Positions 38,170-47,784 of a stretch of 64,000 bases of DNA are shown here, piece by piece. Source of the DNA: Bradyrhizobium sp. CSA112. Lineage in GTDB: Bacteria > Pseudomonadota > Alphaproteobacteria > Rhizobiales > Xanthobacteraceae. The notes beneath the pieces are model-generated. The model was not told the origin of the DNA and did not search any database. It saw nothing but the letters and a program-made list of their open reading frames with translations. The stretch is taken from assembly GCF_029051645.1 (NCBI RefSeq), contig NZ_JAACFS010000035.1:1-64000 (forward strand), given 5' to 3'. Each line of letters starts with the position of its first letter. The first letter of the stretch is position 1. Position numbers and translations under genes: made by a program.

Positions 38170-39536
38170 GAAAAATCAGCCCCCAGCGAGCGCATCATCG
38201 GAATGAAGTCGGGAAAGCTGGTGGCGATGAAGGCGGTGTCGTCGACCTTGACCGGCTTGTCGGCGGCGAGCCCCATCACCAGCGCGGACATGGCGATACG
38301 GTGATCCATATGGGTGGCGACGAGGCCGCCGCCGGGCACGTGGCCACGGCCCTTGACGATCAAATCATCGCCCGCGATCTCGACCTTGACGCCGTTGACG
38401 CGCAGCATGGCGGCGGTCGCCTCCAGCCGGTCGGATTCCTTGACGCGCAGTTCCTGCAGGCCGCGCATGATGGTGGTGCCTTCGGCGAACGAGGCTGCGA
38501 CGGCCAGCACCAGATATTCGTCGATCATCGAGGGCGCGCGCTCCGGCGGCACCTCGACGCCGCGCATTTTGGAGGCGCGCACGCGCAAGCGGGCCATCGG
38601 CTCGCCGGCGTCGCCGCGGACTTCGCTTTCCTCGATCGAAGCGCCCATCTCGCGCAGCGTCGTGAACAGGCCGGTGCGCAGCGGATTGGTCATGACGTCG
38701 GAGAAGGTCACGTCGGAGCCCTCGACGACCAGCGCCGCCACGATCGGGAATGCGGCTGAGGACGGATCGGCAGGCACTACGACCTCAGCGCCATGCAGTT
38801 CGGGCTGGCCGGTCAGCGCGATCTTGCGGCCGTGGCTGCCTTCATTGACGGAGACGATCTCGGCGCCGAAATGTTTCAGCATCAGTTCGGTGTGGTCACG
38901 GCTGGCTTCCTGCTCGATGACCGTGGTGATGCCAGGCGCGGCAAGTCCTGCCAGCAGCACCGCCGACTTGATCTGGGCCGAGGCCACCGGGGTCCGGTAG
39001 AGGATCGGCACGGGATCGCGCGCGCCGTGCAGCGTCAGTGGCAGGCGGCCGCCTTCCTTGGTCTCGCCGGCCTTGGCCCCCATCAATTCCAGGGGATCGA
39101 GGATCCGCCGCATCGGGCGGGACCGCAGCGAGGCGTCGCCATCGAATACCGCCGTGATCGGGCAACCCGCCACCGCGCCCATTACGAGCCGGCACCCGGT
39201 GCCGGAATTACCGAAATCCAGCGGAGCGGCCGGCTGGGCGAAGCCCGCCACGCCCACACCGGCGACCTTCCAGGTAAACGGGGCGGCCCGTTCGACCTTG
39301 GCGCCGAGCGCCTGCATGGATTTGGCGGTGTTGAGAACGTCCTCGCCCTCAAGCAGGCCGGAAATCCTGGTTTCGCCGACCGAAAGCGCCCCCAGAATGA
39401 GGGCGCGGTGCGAAATCGACTTGTCGCCGGGAACGCGGACTTTGCCGCTCAGGGGGCCGCTGGCACGGGATTCCAGCGGGGTTTGGGTGGTTGAATCGGT
39501 CAAGATTGGGGTCCTCTGCGGGGGCGGCAGTACCAC
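38166..39536 (-). CDS. aroA: 3-phosphoshikimate 1-carboxyvinyltransferase (EPSP synthase)
   Basis: A 456-residue EPSP synthase of the shikimate pathway. Signatures: [48 protein letters not shown] and [16 protein letters not shown]. The stretch near residue 105-115 reads NSGTGCR, the Ala-to-Gly type seen in class II enzymes, which are often less glyphosate-sensitive; that is inference from pattern. ATG 39536 gives an atypical first 12 residues; a TTG at 39503 (preceded by GAGG) matches the usual start ([15 protein letters not shown]) and may be the true one. Confidence 0.94.
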   Translation of the reverse strand: MVLPPPQRTPILTDSTTQTPLESRASGPLSGKVRVPGDKSISHRALILGALSVGETRISGLLEGEDVLNTAKSMQALGAKVERAAPFTWKVAGVGVAGFAQPAAPLDFGNSGTGCRLVMGAVAGCPITAVFDGDASLRSRPMRRILDPLELMGAKAGETKEGGRLPLTLHGARDPVPILYRTPVASAQIKSAVLLAGLAAPGITTVIEQEASRDHTELMLKHFGAEIVSVNEGSHGRKIALTGQPELHGAEVVVPADPSSAAFPIVAALVVEGSDVTFSDVMTNPLRTGLFTTLREMGASIEESEVRGDAGEPMARLRVRASKMRGVEVPPERAPSMIDEYLVLAVAASFAEGTTIMRGLQELRVKESDRLEATAAMLRVNGVKVEIAGDDLIVKGRGHVPGGGLVATHMDHRIAMSALVMGLAADKPVKVDDTAFIATSFPDFIPMMRSLGADFS

Positions 39537-39646
39537 ATGGGCCCCACCGCGTCACGCTGCGGTCAAATGCATCAAACCGCTATTGACACCAGCCCCTTAA
39601 CTAGCCAAGTGAAGCACCGTTTTTCAGAATTTCCCAGGATCCACAC

Positions 39647-40072
39647 GTGGCCAAATCCGATCTCGGAACTAAGCGCATTTGCCCGACGACGGGTAAGAAA
39701 TTCTACGATCTGAATAAGAACCCGGTGATTTCGCCCTACACCGGCGAGGTCGTGCCGATTGCACCGATCGCACCGCCACGGGCCGCCCGTGGCGATGCCG
39801 CACGCGCCGCAGCCGCTGCTTCGGCCACCGCCGCCGCCGATTTGCCGGAGGCCGCAGAGGCCGAAGAGTTGGTCTCGCTCGAGGAGGCCGACGCCGAGGA
39901 GAACACCGGCAAGGTCAAGGCCGTGGTTCCCGAATCGGAAGACGACATCGAGATCGACGAGACCATCGAAGACGATGACGACGACGATTCCACCTTCATT
40001 CCCGACGAGGAGGAAGGCGATGAGGACGTTACCGACATCATCGGCGACGTCGGAGGTGACGAAGAGACTTGA
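39647..40072 (+). CDS. FYDLN-type acidic protein (TIGR02300 family)
   Basis: A 141-residue protein of the TIGR02300/FYDLN family. The N-terminal part (LGTKRICPTTGKKFYDLNKNPVISPYTGE) is the conserved piece with CPTTG; the rest is strongly acidic (runs of D and E at about residues 100-135) and likely disordered. Function is unknown. GTG at 39647 is the start. It is alone, upstream of tRNA-Ala. A TTGACA hexamer at 39583-39588 is a possible -35 box but the -10 region is unconvincing. Confidence 0.88.
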   Translation: MAKSDLGTKRICPTTGKKFYDLNKNPVISPYTGEVVPIAPIAPPRAARGDAARAAAAASATAAADLPEAAEAEELVSLEEADAEENTGKVKAVVPESEDDIEIDETIEDDDDDDSTFIPDEEEGDEDVTDIIGDVGGDEET

Positions 40073-40137
40073 GATCGGCCCAGAACTGTGGTTCAGGGTC
40101 ATTGCCCGCACGCTGATTTGAGGCGCTGCGATTCTAC

Positions 40138-40212
<75 letters not shown>

Positions 40213-40213
<1 letters not shown>

Positions 40214-40311
40214 GCCTTCGCTGGCTTCGCCAGCTTCGGCTAGGCAAGCCCTCTCGTAGCGAAGGCTGCCTCGCCATAGCCCGAAGGGCGACGGCGGGCC
40301 TCGGCAAGCCC
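40213..40311. repeat. Palindromic leader between tRNA-Ala and the GIY-YIG gene
   Basis: Starting on the last base of the tRNA CCA end, AGCCTTCGCT (40213-40222) is a perfect inverted match to AGCGAAGGCT (40258-40267), with CTGGCTTCGCCAG (40221-40233) as an inner hairpin. GGCAAGCCC occurs twice (40243-40251 and 40303-40311). The structure suggests a mobile or recombinogenic cassette boundary at the tRNA 3' end. Confidence 0.7.
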
Positions 40312-40352
40312 TTAATGATGCTAAGCTCCTGCCAATCTAGTGGGGGGCAGCC

Positions 40353-40589
40353 ATGAAGTACGTCTACATCCTTGAAAGTCTGGATTCCGAGCATTTTTAC
40401 GTTGGCGTAACCGACGACCTTCGCGCCCGGTTGGCGAAGCACAACGCCCGCGAAGTCCCCCACACTTCTAAGTATGGGCCTTGGCGGCTGAGGACTTACA
40501 TCGCGTTCAGCGACGAACAGAGTGCCATCGCATTCGAGAAATATCTGAAATCAGGCTCCGGCCGGGCCTTTGCAAAGAAGCATTTCTGA
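40353..40589 (+). CDS. Small GIY-YIG nuclease-domain protein
   Basis: A 78-residue single-domain GIY-YIG protein of the UPF0213/YhbQ-like group. The strands YVYILES and HFYVGVTDDL carry the GIY and YIG-like motifs, followed by RARLAKHN with the catalytic Arg and the Glu in FEKYLKSGSGRAF. Such tiny proteins have a nuclease fold but mostly unknown roles. It lies 140 bases past tRNA-Ala, behind a palindromic leader, a placement seen often for this family. GGGGGGC before ATG serves as a ribosome site. Confidence 0.88.
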   Translation: MKYVYILESLDSEHFYVGVTDDLRARLAKHNAREVPHTSKYGPWRLRTYIAFSDEQSAIAFEKYLKSGSGRAFAKKHF

Positions 40590-40607
40590 GCGCGCGCCCC
40601 ATCGGCC

Positions 40608-41066
40608 CTACTCTCCCAACACCGCATTCAACCGATCGCGAAGCGCGACGATCTCGCTCTTCATCGCCATGAGTTCGTTGACCGAGCAGGCTGACGCAGC
40701 CAGGATCGCCTGCGGCACCGTCCGCGCTTTCTCCCGCAGAGCCTCTCCCTTGGGCGACAGCGCGATCATCACCTGTCGCTCGTCCTCGGTGCTGCGGGTG
40801 CGCCTGATCAGTTCGGCCGCCTCCAACCGCTTCAGCAGCGGCGTCAGCGTGCCGGAATCCAGGAACAGGCGTTCACCGATGTCCTTGACCGGTACGCCGT
40901 CGCGCTCCCACAGCACCAGCATCACCAGATACTGCGGATAGGTCAGGCCTAGCCGGTCGAGCAGCGGCTTGTAGACGCGATTGAAGGCATGCGCGGTGGA
41001 ATACACTGCGAAGCAGAGCTGATTATCGAGCCTGAGCGGCAGATCGGCCGAATGCTTTCTCGCCAT
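40608..41066 (-). CDS. ohrR: OhrR, MarR-family organic peroxide sensor
   Basis: A 152-residue MarR-family repressor. The N-terminal LRLDNQLCFAVYSTAHAFNRVYKPLL carries the reactive Cys18 of OhrR, and a second Cys at 127 (SACSVNEL) marks the two-Cys type, where peroxide drives a disulfide and release of DNA. The winged helix covers GLTYPQYLVMLVLWERDGVPVKDIGERLFLDSGTLTPLLKRLE. It is divergent from ohr, which it should repress; two AT-rich inverted repeats lie between. Confidence 0.93.
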   Translation of the reverse strand: MARKHSADLPLRLDNQLCFAVYSTAHAFNRVYKPLLDRLGLTYPQYLVMLVLWERDGVPVKDIGERLFLDSGTLTPLLKRLEAAELIRRTRSTEDERQVMIALSPKGEALREKARTVPQAILAASACSVNELMAMKSEIVALRDRLNAVLGE

Positions 41067-41119
41067 CGTAACCTCTTCGACACGCCGCGCCCGATTTGGC
41101 GTCCTAATCGCTTGATTTC

Positions 41120-41184
41120 AATTGCATACAATTAAATCGCGCCGTTTGCAATAAATTTATATTGCGCACAATCTAATTGTGTGC
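41120..41184. promoter_or_regulatory. OhrR operators between ohrR and ohr
   Basis: Two inverted repeats stand in an AT-rich region. AATTG-CATA-CAATT is at 41120-41133, close to the ohrR start. GCGCACAAT-CTA-ATTGTGTGC is at 41164-41184 with a single mismatch, 43 bases before ohr. Both share the CAATT/AATTG core expected of OhrR sites. Binding is inferred. Confidence 0.7.
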
Positions 41185-41226
41185 GATATAGCGGCCATCG
41201 AAACGGCAAACCCCAGGGAGACCGAC

Positions 41227-41652
41227 ATGTCCGTGAACGTGCTCTACAAGACCAGCGCCAAGGCCACCGGCGGCCGCGATGGCACCGCCGCAACCCTCGA
41301 CGGCGCGCTCGACGTCAAGCTCGCCACCCCGAAGGAACTCGGCGGCGGCGGTGGCGCCGGCAACAATCCTGAGCAACTGTTCGCGGCCGGTTATGCCGCC
41401 TGCTTCATCGGCGCGATGAAATTCGTCGCTTCGCAGGGCGGCCCGAAGGTGCCCGCAGACGCGTCGGTGACCTCCACCGTCGGCATCGGCCCGCGTTCGG
41501 AAGGCGGGTTTGGCCTCGACGTCGAGCTGGCCGTTTCGCTGCCCGGCGTTGCCAAGGCGGAAGCGGAAGCCCTGGTCGCGAAAGCCCATCAGGTGTGCCC
41601 TTACTCCAACGCCACGCGCGGCAATGTGGATGTGCGTCTGACGGTCGTCTGA
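41227..41652 (+). CDS. ohr: Organic hydroperoxide resistance protein Ohr
   Basis: A 141-residue OsmC/Ohr-family thiol peroxidase that reduces organic hydroperoxides with lipoylated or dithiol partners. The two catalytic Cys are Cys59 ([12 protein letters not shown]) and Cys124 ([13 protein letters not shown]), and the opening [15 protein letters not shown] with its Arg is typical of Ohr. ATG 41227 (MSVNVLYKT) is chosen; the frame runs upstream over the operator. Divergent from and surely controlled by ohrR. Confidence 0.96.
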   Translation: MSVNVLYKTSAKATGGRDGTAATLDGALDVKLATPKELGGGGGAGNNPEQLFAAGYAACFIGAMKFVASQGGPKVPADASVTSTVGIGPRSEGGFGLDVELAVSLPGVAKAEAEALVAKAHQVCPYSNATRGNVDVRLTVV

Positions 41653-41827
41653 CGACGTGATCTGAACGGCCTGCCGCTGATATCGGCGGGCCGTTCGTCC
41701 CGCGGAATTTTCGCGAGCCCGTTACGGCAGCCGCGTCATGCGCCTGTGCACGGGACGCCATTGCCGCCGCGCCGGAAGACAGCTAGCTCAGGATTTCCAT
41801 TGTCATCCTGAGCGAAGGTTGTTTTCC

Positions 41828-43024
41828 ATGAGTTCTTCCGGCGCAATGACCGGCCTGCGCGTGATCGATCTGACGCGCGTGCTCGGCGGCCCCTATTGCA
41901 CGCAAATCCTTGCCGACCACGGCGCCGACGTCATCAAGGTCGAACCGCCGGCCGGCGACGAAGTGCGCGACTGGGGCCCTCCGTTCCACGAGGAAGACGC
42001 GGCCTATTTCGTCGGCATCAACCGCAACAAGCGCTCGATCGGGCTCGATCTCGCCTCGGAAGGCGGGCGCGCGGTTCTGCTGAAGATGCTGGAGACCGCC
42101 GACGTCCTGATCGAGAATTTCAAGCCCGGCACGCTCGACAAATGGGGCATCGGCAACGACGTGCTGCGCGCAAAATTTCCCAAACTGGTGCATTGCCGGA
42201 TTTCCGGCTTCGGCGCCGACGGCCCGCGCGGCGGTAACCCCGGCTATGACGCGATCATCCAGGCCATGACCGGCATGATCGCGGCGACCGGCTCGCCCGA
42301 AAGCGGCCCGATGCGGATCGGCGTTCCCCTGGTCGACATCACCACCGGGCTTTATGCCGCGATCGGTATCCTGATGGCGCTGTCGGAGCGGCAGCGTTCG
42401 GGTCTCGGCCAGTTTCTCGAAACCACGCTGTACGAAACCGGCCTTGCGATCATGCATCCGCACACTGCGAATTATTTCATGCACGGCAAGCCGCCGGGGC
42501 TGACCGGCAACGAGCATCCGAATCTGGTGCCCTACGCGATCTTCCCGACCAAAACCGACAATATCTTCATCGGCGTCGGCAATGACGGCACCTTCCGCAA
42601 GCTCGCCAAGGAAATCGGCAAGTCCGAGCTCGGCACCGACCCGCGCTTTGCCCGCAACAAGGACCGCATCGCCAACCGCGATGCGCTACGCGCCGAACTC
42701 GCCGCCGTTTTCAGCCAGCACGAGGCCGAGCCGCTCTGCAATCGCCTGCTGGCGGCCGGCCTGCCGGCGGGCCCGGTGCAGAAAATCGATCAGGCGCTGA
42801 CCAATCCGCACACGCTGCATCGCGGCGATATCGTTACGAAGGACTGGTACAAGGGCGTCGCCTCCCCGATCCGGCTGGAGCGGACCAAGCCGAGCCTGCG
42901 GCGGACGCCGCCGAAGTTCAGCCAGCACACAGCCGAGGTGCTGAGCGAGTTCGGCTTCTCCGAGGGCGAGATCGACGCCATGGTCGCCAGCGGTGCGGTC
43001 TGCGGCTCCGAGCGCAAGCGCTAG
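41828..43024 (+). CDS. Class III CoA-transferase (CaiB/BaiF family)
   Basis: A 398-residue CoA-transferase. The opening LRVIDLTRVLGGPYCTQILADHGADVIKVE and NRNKRSIGLDL are the family signature; the catalytic Asp is in GVPLVDITTGLYA, as in formyl-CoA transferase. C-terminal residues KPSLRRTPPKFSQHTAEVLSEFG fit too. It would move CoA between carboxylic acids; the acids are unknown. No acyl-CoA dehydrogenase or hydratase neighbour hints at a pathway. ATG 41828 follows a weak ribosome site. Confidence 0.9.
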   Translation: MSSSGAMTGLRVIDLTRVLGGPYCTQILADHGADVIKVEPPAGDEVRDWGPPFHEEDAAYFVGINRNKRSIGLDLASEGGRAVLLKMLETADVLIENFKPGTLDKWGIGNDVLRAKFPKLVHCRISGFGADGPRGGNPGYDAIIQAMTGMIAATGSPESGPMRIGVPLVDITTGLYAAIGILMALSERQRSGLGQFLETTLYETGLAIMHPHTANYFMHGKPPGLTGNEHPNLVPYAIFPTKTDNIFIGVGNDGTFRKLAKEIGKSELGTDPRFARNKDRIANRDALRAELAAVFSQHEAEPLCNRLLAAGLPAGPVQKIDQALTNPHTLHRGDIVTKDWYKGVASPIRLERTKPSLRRTPPKFSQHTAEVLSEFGFSEGEIDAMVASGAVCGSERKR

Positions 43025-43034
43025 CTACGATTCC

Positions 43035-43163
43035 GTCGTCGTCCCTGCGAAAAGCAGGGACCCATACGCCGCGGCTTTACTTTGGGGACTGTGGCAGTCG
43101 CCTTTCTGCGATCACACCCTGCTGTGGTTATGGGCCCCTGCGTTCGTTCGCAGGGGCGACGGC
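43035..43163. repeat. Dispersed palindromic repeat, GGGACCCATAACCAC family, copy 3
   Basis: It starts GTCGTCGTCCCTGCG with AGCAGGGACCCATA, and ends with TGTGGTTATGGGCCCCTGCG and CAGGGGCGACGGC. Arms match those at 128-238 and 2149-2293. It fills most of the gap between the CoA-transferase and the ugp-type operon. Confidence 0.8.
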
Positions 43164-43314
43164 GCTGATTGAGCTCGTCCGCCTTCGCCTATTTTCCGGC
43201 TTCCTTGGCGCACGCTTCCCCAATACCATCCTTTCGCTTATAGGGTCATTTGCACGTCATCCGACGCTGTTATCGCGCGAAACGAAGATGACGACCCCAA
43301 CCCGGAGGAATTCC

Positions 43315-44628
43315 ATGGCATTTCGACAATTCGGCGCAGCGGCGGCAGTGACTGTTGTGCTGGCGCTTGCAACGCCTGCCCACGCTGTGACCGAAATCCA
43401 GTGGTGGCACGCCATGACCGGCGGCAACAACGACATCGTCAACAAGCTTGCCGAGGAGTTCAACGCCAGCCAGTCCGACTACAAGGTCGTCCCGACTTTC
43501 AAGGGCAGCTATCCCGACACCATGAATGCCGGCATCGCCGCCTTCCGCGCCGGCACTGCGCCGCACATCATTCAGGTGTTCGAGGTCGGCACCGCGACGA
43601 TGATGAGCGCCACCGGCGCCATCAAGCCGGTCTACCAGCTCATGAAGGATGCCGGCGAGCCGTTCGATCCCAAGGCCTACCTGCCGGCCATTACCGGCTA
43701 CTACTCGACCTCGAAGGGCGACATGCTGTCATTCCCCTTCAATTCCTCATCGACGGTGATGTGGATCAACAAGGACGAATTGAAGAAGGCCGGCATCGCC
43801 GAGATTCCGAAGACCTGGCCGGAAGTGTTCGACGCCGCCAAGAAGCTGAAGGCGGCCGGGCATACGACCTGCGGATTCTCCAACGCCTGGGCGAGCTGGG
43901 TGCATATCGAGCAGTTCTCGGCCTGGCATAACGCGCCGATCGGCACCAAGGCGAATGGCCTCGACGGCTTCGACACCGTACTGACATTCAACTCGCCGCT
44001 GCATGTGAAGCATCTGGAGAACCTGATCGAGCTTCAGAAGGACAAGACCTACGACTATGCAGGCCGCGCCAATGCCAGCGAGAACCGCTTTGCCTCGGGC
44101 GAATGCGCGATCTTCCTGACTTCCTCGGGTTATTACGCGACCGCCAAGAGCACCGCCAAGTTCGATTTCACCTCGGCGCCGATGCCTTATTATCCCGACG
44201 TCAAGGGCGCCCCGCAGAACTCGATCATCGGCGGCGCTTCGCTGTGGGTGATGGGCGGCAAGAAGCCCGAAGAATACAAGGGCGTGGCCAAGTTCTTCAC
44301 CTTCCTGTCCGCGACCGAACGACAAGCCGATCTGCACCAGAAGTCCGGCTACCTGCCGATCACCAAGGCCGCCTATGAAAAGACCGTCAAGGACGGCTTC
44401 TACGAGAAGAACCCGACGCTGCAGACGCCGCTGAAGGAACTGACCAACAAGGAGCCGACCGAAAATTCCCGCGGGCTTCGCTTCGGCAACATGGTGCAGA
44501 TGCGCGACCTCTGGGCCGAAGAACTGGAAGCAGCCCTTGCTGGCAAGAAGACCGCCAAGGAAGCGCTGGATGCTGCGGTCGCGCGCGGCAATGCGATGTT
44601 GCGGACGTTCGAAAAGACGGCAAAATAA
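43315..44628 (+). CDS. ugpB: ABC transporter substrate-binding protein, UgpB type
   Basis: A 437-residue periplasmic binding protein with a signal peptide (residues about 1-24, AVTVVLALATPAHA). VTEIQWWHAMTGGNNDIVNKLAEEFN and FPFNSSSTVMWINKDELKKAGI match the glycerol-3-phosphate-binding UgpB group. The four genes 43315-47519 have the order ugpB-ugpA-ugpE-ugpC, supporting import of sn-glycerol 3-phosphate or glycerophosphodiesters, often under phosphate limitation; no clear PHO box is visible. ATG 43315 has a GGAGGA site. Confidence 0.9.
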   Translation: MAFRQFGAAAAVTVVLALATPAHAVTEIQWWHAMTGGNNDIVNKLAEEFNASQSDYKVVPTFKGSYPDTMNAGIAAFRAGTAPHIIQVFEVGTATMMSATGAIKPVYQLMKDAGEPFDPKAYLPAITGYYSTSKGDMLSFPFNSSSTVMWINKDELKKAGIAEIPKTWPEVFDAAKKLKAAGHTTCGFSNAWASWVHIEQFSAWHNAPIGTKANGLDGFDTVLTFNSPLHVKHLENLIELQKDKTYDYAGRANASENRFASGECAIFLTSSGYYATAKSTAKFDFTSAPMPYYPDVKGAPQNSIIGGASLWVMGGKKPEEYKGVAKFFTFLSATERQADLHQKSGYLPITKAAYEKTVKDGFYEKNPTLQTPLKELTNKEPTENSRGLRFGNMVQMRDLWAEELEAALAGKKTAKEALDAAVARGNAMLRTFEKTAK

Positions 44629-44693
44629 CGCCAATCAAGGCTCCCTCTCCGTCCCGGGGAGGGAGCCGCTATCGCATCACGCAAGCGGCTTGA

Positions 44694-45575
44694 ATGGAAA
44701 AGTCTGTCGTCTTCAGCAACAAGCTGCTTCCATATCTGCTGCTGATTCCGCAGCTCATCATCACATTCGTATTCTTCTACTGGCCGGCGAGCCAGGCGGT
44801 CTGGCAATCCTTTCTGCGCGAGGATGCGTTCGGGCTGACCTCGGAATTCGTCGGCCTGGAAAATTACACGTCGCTGTTCGCCCAGCCTGAATATTACGCA
44901 TCGATGCTGGTGACGGTGGTGTTCTCCTCGCTGGTGGCGGCGCTCTCGCTTTCCATTGCGCTGTTGTTTGCCACGCAAGCCGACAAGAACCTCAAAGCCG
45001 CCGGCGCCTACAAGACCCTGATGATCTGGCCCTATGCAGTAGCGCCCGCGGTCGCCGGCGTGTTGTGGATCTTCATGTTTCATCCTTCACTCGGCACGCT
45101 GGCACGGCCGCTGCGCTGGATGAATTTCGACTGGAATCCGCTGCTGAACGGCAACCACGCGATGGCCCTCGTGGTGATGGCTGCGGTGTGGAAGCAGATT
45201 TCCTATAATTTCCTGTTCTTTCTTGCCGGGCTGCAATCGATTCCGAAGAGCGTGCTGGAAGCCGGCGCCATCGACGGCGCGGGCCCGATGCGACGGTTCT
45301 GGACCATTACCTTTCCGCTGCTGTCGCCGACCACGTTCTTCCTGCTGGTCGTCAACGTCGTCTACGTCTTCTTCGATACGTTCGGCATCATCGACGCCGT
45401 CACCGGCGGCGGCCCGGCCGGCGCGACCACCACCATGGTCTACAAGGTGTTTGCCGACGGGCGCCTTGGCGGCGATCTCGGCGGCTCGGCCGCGCAGTCG
45501 GTGGTACTGATGGTGATCGTGATCGCACTGACCGCGATCCAGTTCAAATATGTTGAGCGCAAGGTGCAGTACTGA
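44694..45575 (+). CDS. ugpA: ABC transporter permease, UgpA type
   Basis: A 293-residue inner-membrane permease with six predicted helices. [21 protein letters not shown] is the first, and [22 protein letters not shown] is the cytoplasmic EAA loop that docks on the ATPase. [26 protein letters not shown] is characteristic of UgpA/MalF-type permeases. It overlaps ugpE by one base. Confidence 0.92.
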   Translation: MEKSVVFSNKLLPYLLLIPQLIITFVFFYWPASQAVWQSFLREDAFGLTSEFVGLENYTSLFAQPEYYASMLVTVVFSSLVAALSLSIALLFATQADKNLKAAGAYKTLMIWPYAVAPAVAGVLWIFMFHPSLGTLARPLRWMNFDWNPLLNGNHAMALVVMAAVWKQISYNFLFFLAGLQSIPKSVLEAGAIDGAGPMRRFWTITFPLLSPTTFFLLVVNVVYVFFDTFGIIDAVTGGGPAGATTTMVYKVFADGRLGGDLGGSAAQSVVLMVIVIALTAIQFKYVERKVQY

Positions 45576-46423
45576 TGGTCGAGCACCGCCCGCTCAGCGA
45601 CATCATCGCCTATGCAATCCTGACGCTCGGCATCTTCATCGTAGCTTTTCCAGTTTATCTGGCGCTGATCGCATCCACCCATGACGCGGCGACCGTGGTC
45701 GGCGGCAGAATGCCGCTGTCGCCCGGCGACCAAATGCTGGAAAATTACTACCGCGCGGTATTTGTCGGCGGCGCCCGCACCAGCCGCGAACCGGTCGCCC
45801 AGATGCTGATTAACTCGTTCATCTCCGCGTTCGGCATTGCGCTCGGCAAAATCTTCATTTCGATGCTGTCCGCCTATGCGGTGGTGTATTTCCGCTTTCC
45901 GTTCCGCAAGACCGCGTTCTGGATCATCTTCGTCACGCTGATGCTCCCCGTAGAGGTCCGCATCTATCCGACCTACAAGGTGGTGGCCGATCTTAAGATG
46001 CTCGACACGTATGCCGGATTGATCCTGCCGCTGATTGCGTCCGCCACGGGAACGCTGCTGTTCCGGCAGTTCTTCATGACCATCCCTGAAGAATTGCTGG
46101 AGGCGTCGCGGATCGATGGCGCAGGTCCGTTCCGCTTCTTCTGGGATACGCTGCTGCCGCTCTCGGTGACGACGATCGCAGCCCTGTTCGTGATCCAGTT
46201 CATCTATGGCTGGAATCAATATTTGTGGCCGCTTTTGATCACCACCCAGGATTCGATGCAGACCATCGTGATTGGCATCAAGAAGATGCTGTATACGACC
46301 GACGAACTCGCCGAATGGCAACTCGCGATGGCGACCGCCATTCTCGCGATGCTGCCGCCGGTCGCGGTCGTCGTATTCATGCAACGGCTGTTCGTGCGCG
46401 GCCTGGTCGAGACGGAGAAGTAG
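45575..46423 (+). CDS. ugpE: ABC transporter permease, UgpE type
   Basis: A 282-residue second permease subunit with six membrane helices. The start [32 protein letters not shown] and the EAA loop [22 protein letters not shown] are typical of UgpE/MalG-type proteins, as is the C-terminal [17 protein letters not shown]. Its start shares one base with the ugpA stop; ugpC follows after seven bases. Confidence 0.92.
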   Translation: MVEHRPLSDIIAYAILTLGIFIVAFPVYLALIASTHDAATVVGGRMPLSPGDQMLENYYRAVFVGGARTSREPVAQMLINSFISAFGIALGKIFISMLSAYAVVYFRFPFRKTAFWIIFVTLMLPVEVRIYPTYKVVADLKMLDTYAGLILPLIASATGTLLFRQFFMTIPEELLEASRIDGAGPFRFFWDTLLPLSVTTIAALFVIQFIYGWNQYLWPLLITTQDSMQTIVIGIKKMLYTTDELAEWQLAMATAILAMLPPVAVVVFMQRLFVRGLVETEK

Positions 46424-46430
46424 GGTAGTC

Positions 46431-47519
46431 ATGGCCAACGTCACCCTCCGTAACGTCCGCAAGACCTACGCCGGCGGCTTCGAAGCGATCAAGGGCATCG
46501 ATTTCGACGTCGGCGACGGCCAATTCTGCGTGCTGGTCGGGCCTTCGGGCTGCGGCAAGTCCACGCTGTTGCGCATGGTCGCGGGGCTCGAGACCATCAC
46601 CGGCGGCGAGATCGATATCGGTGGGCGCGTCGTCAACCAGATCGAGCCGGCTGACCGCGATATCGCGATGGTGTTCCAGAACTACGCGCTCTATCCGCAT
46701 ATGACCGTCTACAACAACATGGCCTACGGCCTGCGCAACCGCCGCATGGCGGAAGCCGAGATCAAGACGCGCGTGGAGGAAGCGGCGCGCATTCTCGAAC
46801 TCGGCACGATGCTCGACCGCAAGCCGCGGCAATTGTCCGGCGGCCAGCGCCAGCGCGTGGCGATGGGACGCGCCATCGTGCGGCAGCCAAAAGTGTTCCT
46901 GTTCGACGAACCGCTGTCGAACCTCGACGCCAAGCTGCGTATCGCCATGCGCGTCGAGATCCGCAAACTGCAGCGCCGCCTGTCCACGACCTCGATCTAC
47001 GTCACCCACGACCAGCTTGAGGCGATGACGCTGGCCGATATTCTCGTGGTCATGAACGGCGGCCAGGTCGAGCAGATCGGCAATCCGCTCGAGATCTACC
47101 AGAAGCCGGCAACCACCTTCGTCGCCTCCTTCATCGGCGCGCCGCCGATGAATTTGATGCCGCTGCGCTCCGACGAGATCAAATCGCAACTGGCCGGCGA
47201 TGCCCGCGCCAACGAAGCCGGCATTCTCGGTATTCGTCCTGAGGATTTCGTCATCACGAGCGAAACGGTTTCCGGCGGCGTGGCGCTCGGCCTCACGGTC
47301 GAGGCGATCGAGCGCGTCGGCGCCGAAACCTTCGTCTACGGCACGCGCCAGCACGAGGTGCAGGGCGTCGCCGCCACCCCCGGCGAGCTGCCACCCGGCG
47401 AGATCATCGTGCGGATTCCCGGCGCTGTCGGCCCCGCGATCGGTGAGCGAATCAGGGCCGTTGCCGCCAGCGATAAGCTGCATCTATTTACCGCCGACGG
47501 CCGTAAGCGGGTGGGTTGA
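46431..47519 (+). CDS. ugpC: ABC transporter ATP-binding protein, UgpC type
   Basis: A 362-residue ATPase of the CUT1/MalK class. Walker [10 protein letters not shown], signature [14 protein letters not shown], Walker [14 protein letters not shown] and the switch His in [13 protein letters not shown] are intact. The C-terminal third is an OB/TOBE regulatory domain ([10 protein letters not shown]). ATG 46431 ([13 protein letters not shown]) is chosen; upstream frame is ugpE sequence in another frame. Confidence 0.93.
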   Translation: MANVTLRNVRKTYAGGFEAIKGIDFDVGDGQFCVLVGPSGCGKSTLLRMVAGLETITGGEIDIGGRVVNQIEPADRDIAMVFQNYALYPHMTVYNNMAYGLRNRRMAEAEIKTRVEEAARILELGTMLDRKPRQLSGGQRQRVAMGRAIVRQPKVFLFDEPLSNLDAKLRIAMRVEIRKLQRRLSTTSIYVTHDQLEAMTLADILVVMNGGQVEQIGNPLEIYQKPATTFVASFIGAPPMNLMPLRSDEIKSQLAGDARANEAGILGIRPEDFVITSETVSGGVALGLTVEAIERVGAETFVYGTRQHEVQGVAATPGELPPGEIIVRIPGAVGPAIGERIRAVAASDKLHLFTADGRKRVG

Positions 47520-47525
47520 GGAGTC

Positions 47526-47624
47526 GTCATTCCCCGGTGCGCAATTGCGCACCTGAGGGCGCGAAGCGAACCCGGAATCTCGAGATTTCGGGTTCAATCG
47601 CTGACGCGCCTGCCCCGGAATGAC
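47526..47624. repeat. Dispersed palindromic repeat, GTCATTCC...GGAATGAC family
   Basis: Outer ends GTCATTCCCCGG and CCCCGGAATGAC are inverted repeats. Inner arms are GAACCCGGAATCTCGAGATT with TCGGGTTC. The left part carries the perfect palindrome GTGCGCAATTGCGCAC (47537-47552), shared with the otherwise different repeat at 2149-2293. It follows the ugpC stop and may help end that transcript. Confidence 0.8.
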
Positions 47625-47669
47625 CGGCAAAAACCTCGCCGCGGCCGATTTATGCAGCTTTCAGAGGCG

Positions 47670-47698
47670 CTTGAACCCACCCCAAATCACCCCCATAT
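47670..47698 (+). promoter_or_regulatory. RpoH (sigma-32) type promoter for hsp20
   Basis: CTTGAAC at 47670-47676, fourteen bases, then CCCCATAT at 47691-47698: a near-consensus heat-shock promoter (CTTGAA, N13-15, CCCCATNT). The expected transcript start is near 47705, about 80 bases before the hsp20 ATG. Confidence 0.8.
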
Positions 47699-47705
47699 TC
47701 CCTGT

Positions 47706-47784
47706 TGACCGGACGGCAAGTCGGCCGGCCGGTTGAATGGGGCGCCGCAAGGGCCCCTCAAAGTCGCTTCGAGAGGACTTTGTA
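47706..47784 (+). promoter_or_regulatory. ROSE-type RNA thermometer in the hsp20 leader
   Basis: The last hairpin of the leader, 47759-47782, pairs CAAAGTCGCT with AGGACTTTG. It contains the ROSE signature U(U/C)GCU as UCGCU (47764-47768), which pairs with AGGA (47774-47777) of the ribosome site and leaves G47766 bulged. An upstream GC-rich hairpin (GGGGC...GGCCCC at about 47739-47757) fits the multi-stem layout. Heating would melt the hairpin and free the ribosome site 7 bases before ATG. ROSE elements were defined in Bradyrhizobium heat-shock genes; this copy is identified by eye. Confidence 0.8.

Noticed and set aside
39583-39611. Sigma-70 promoter before the FYDLN gene
   Set aside because: TTGACA is present, but the -10 position 17 bases later reads CAAGTG, far from consensus.
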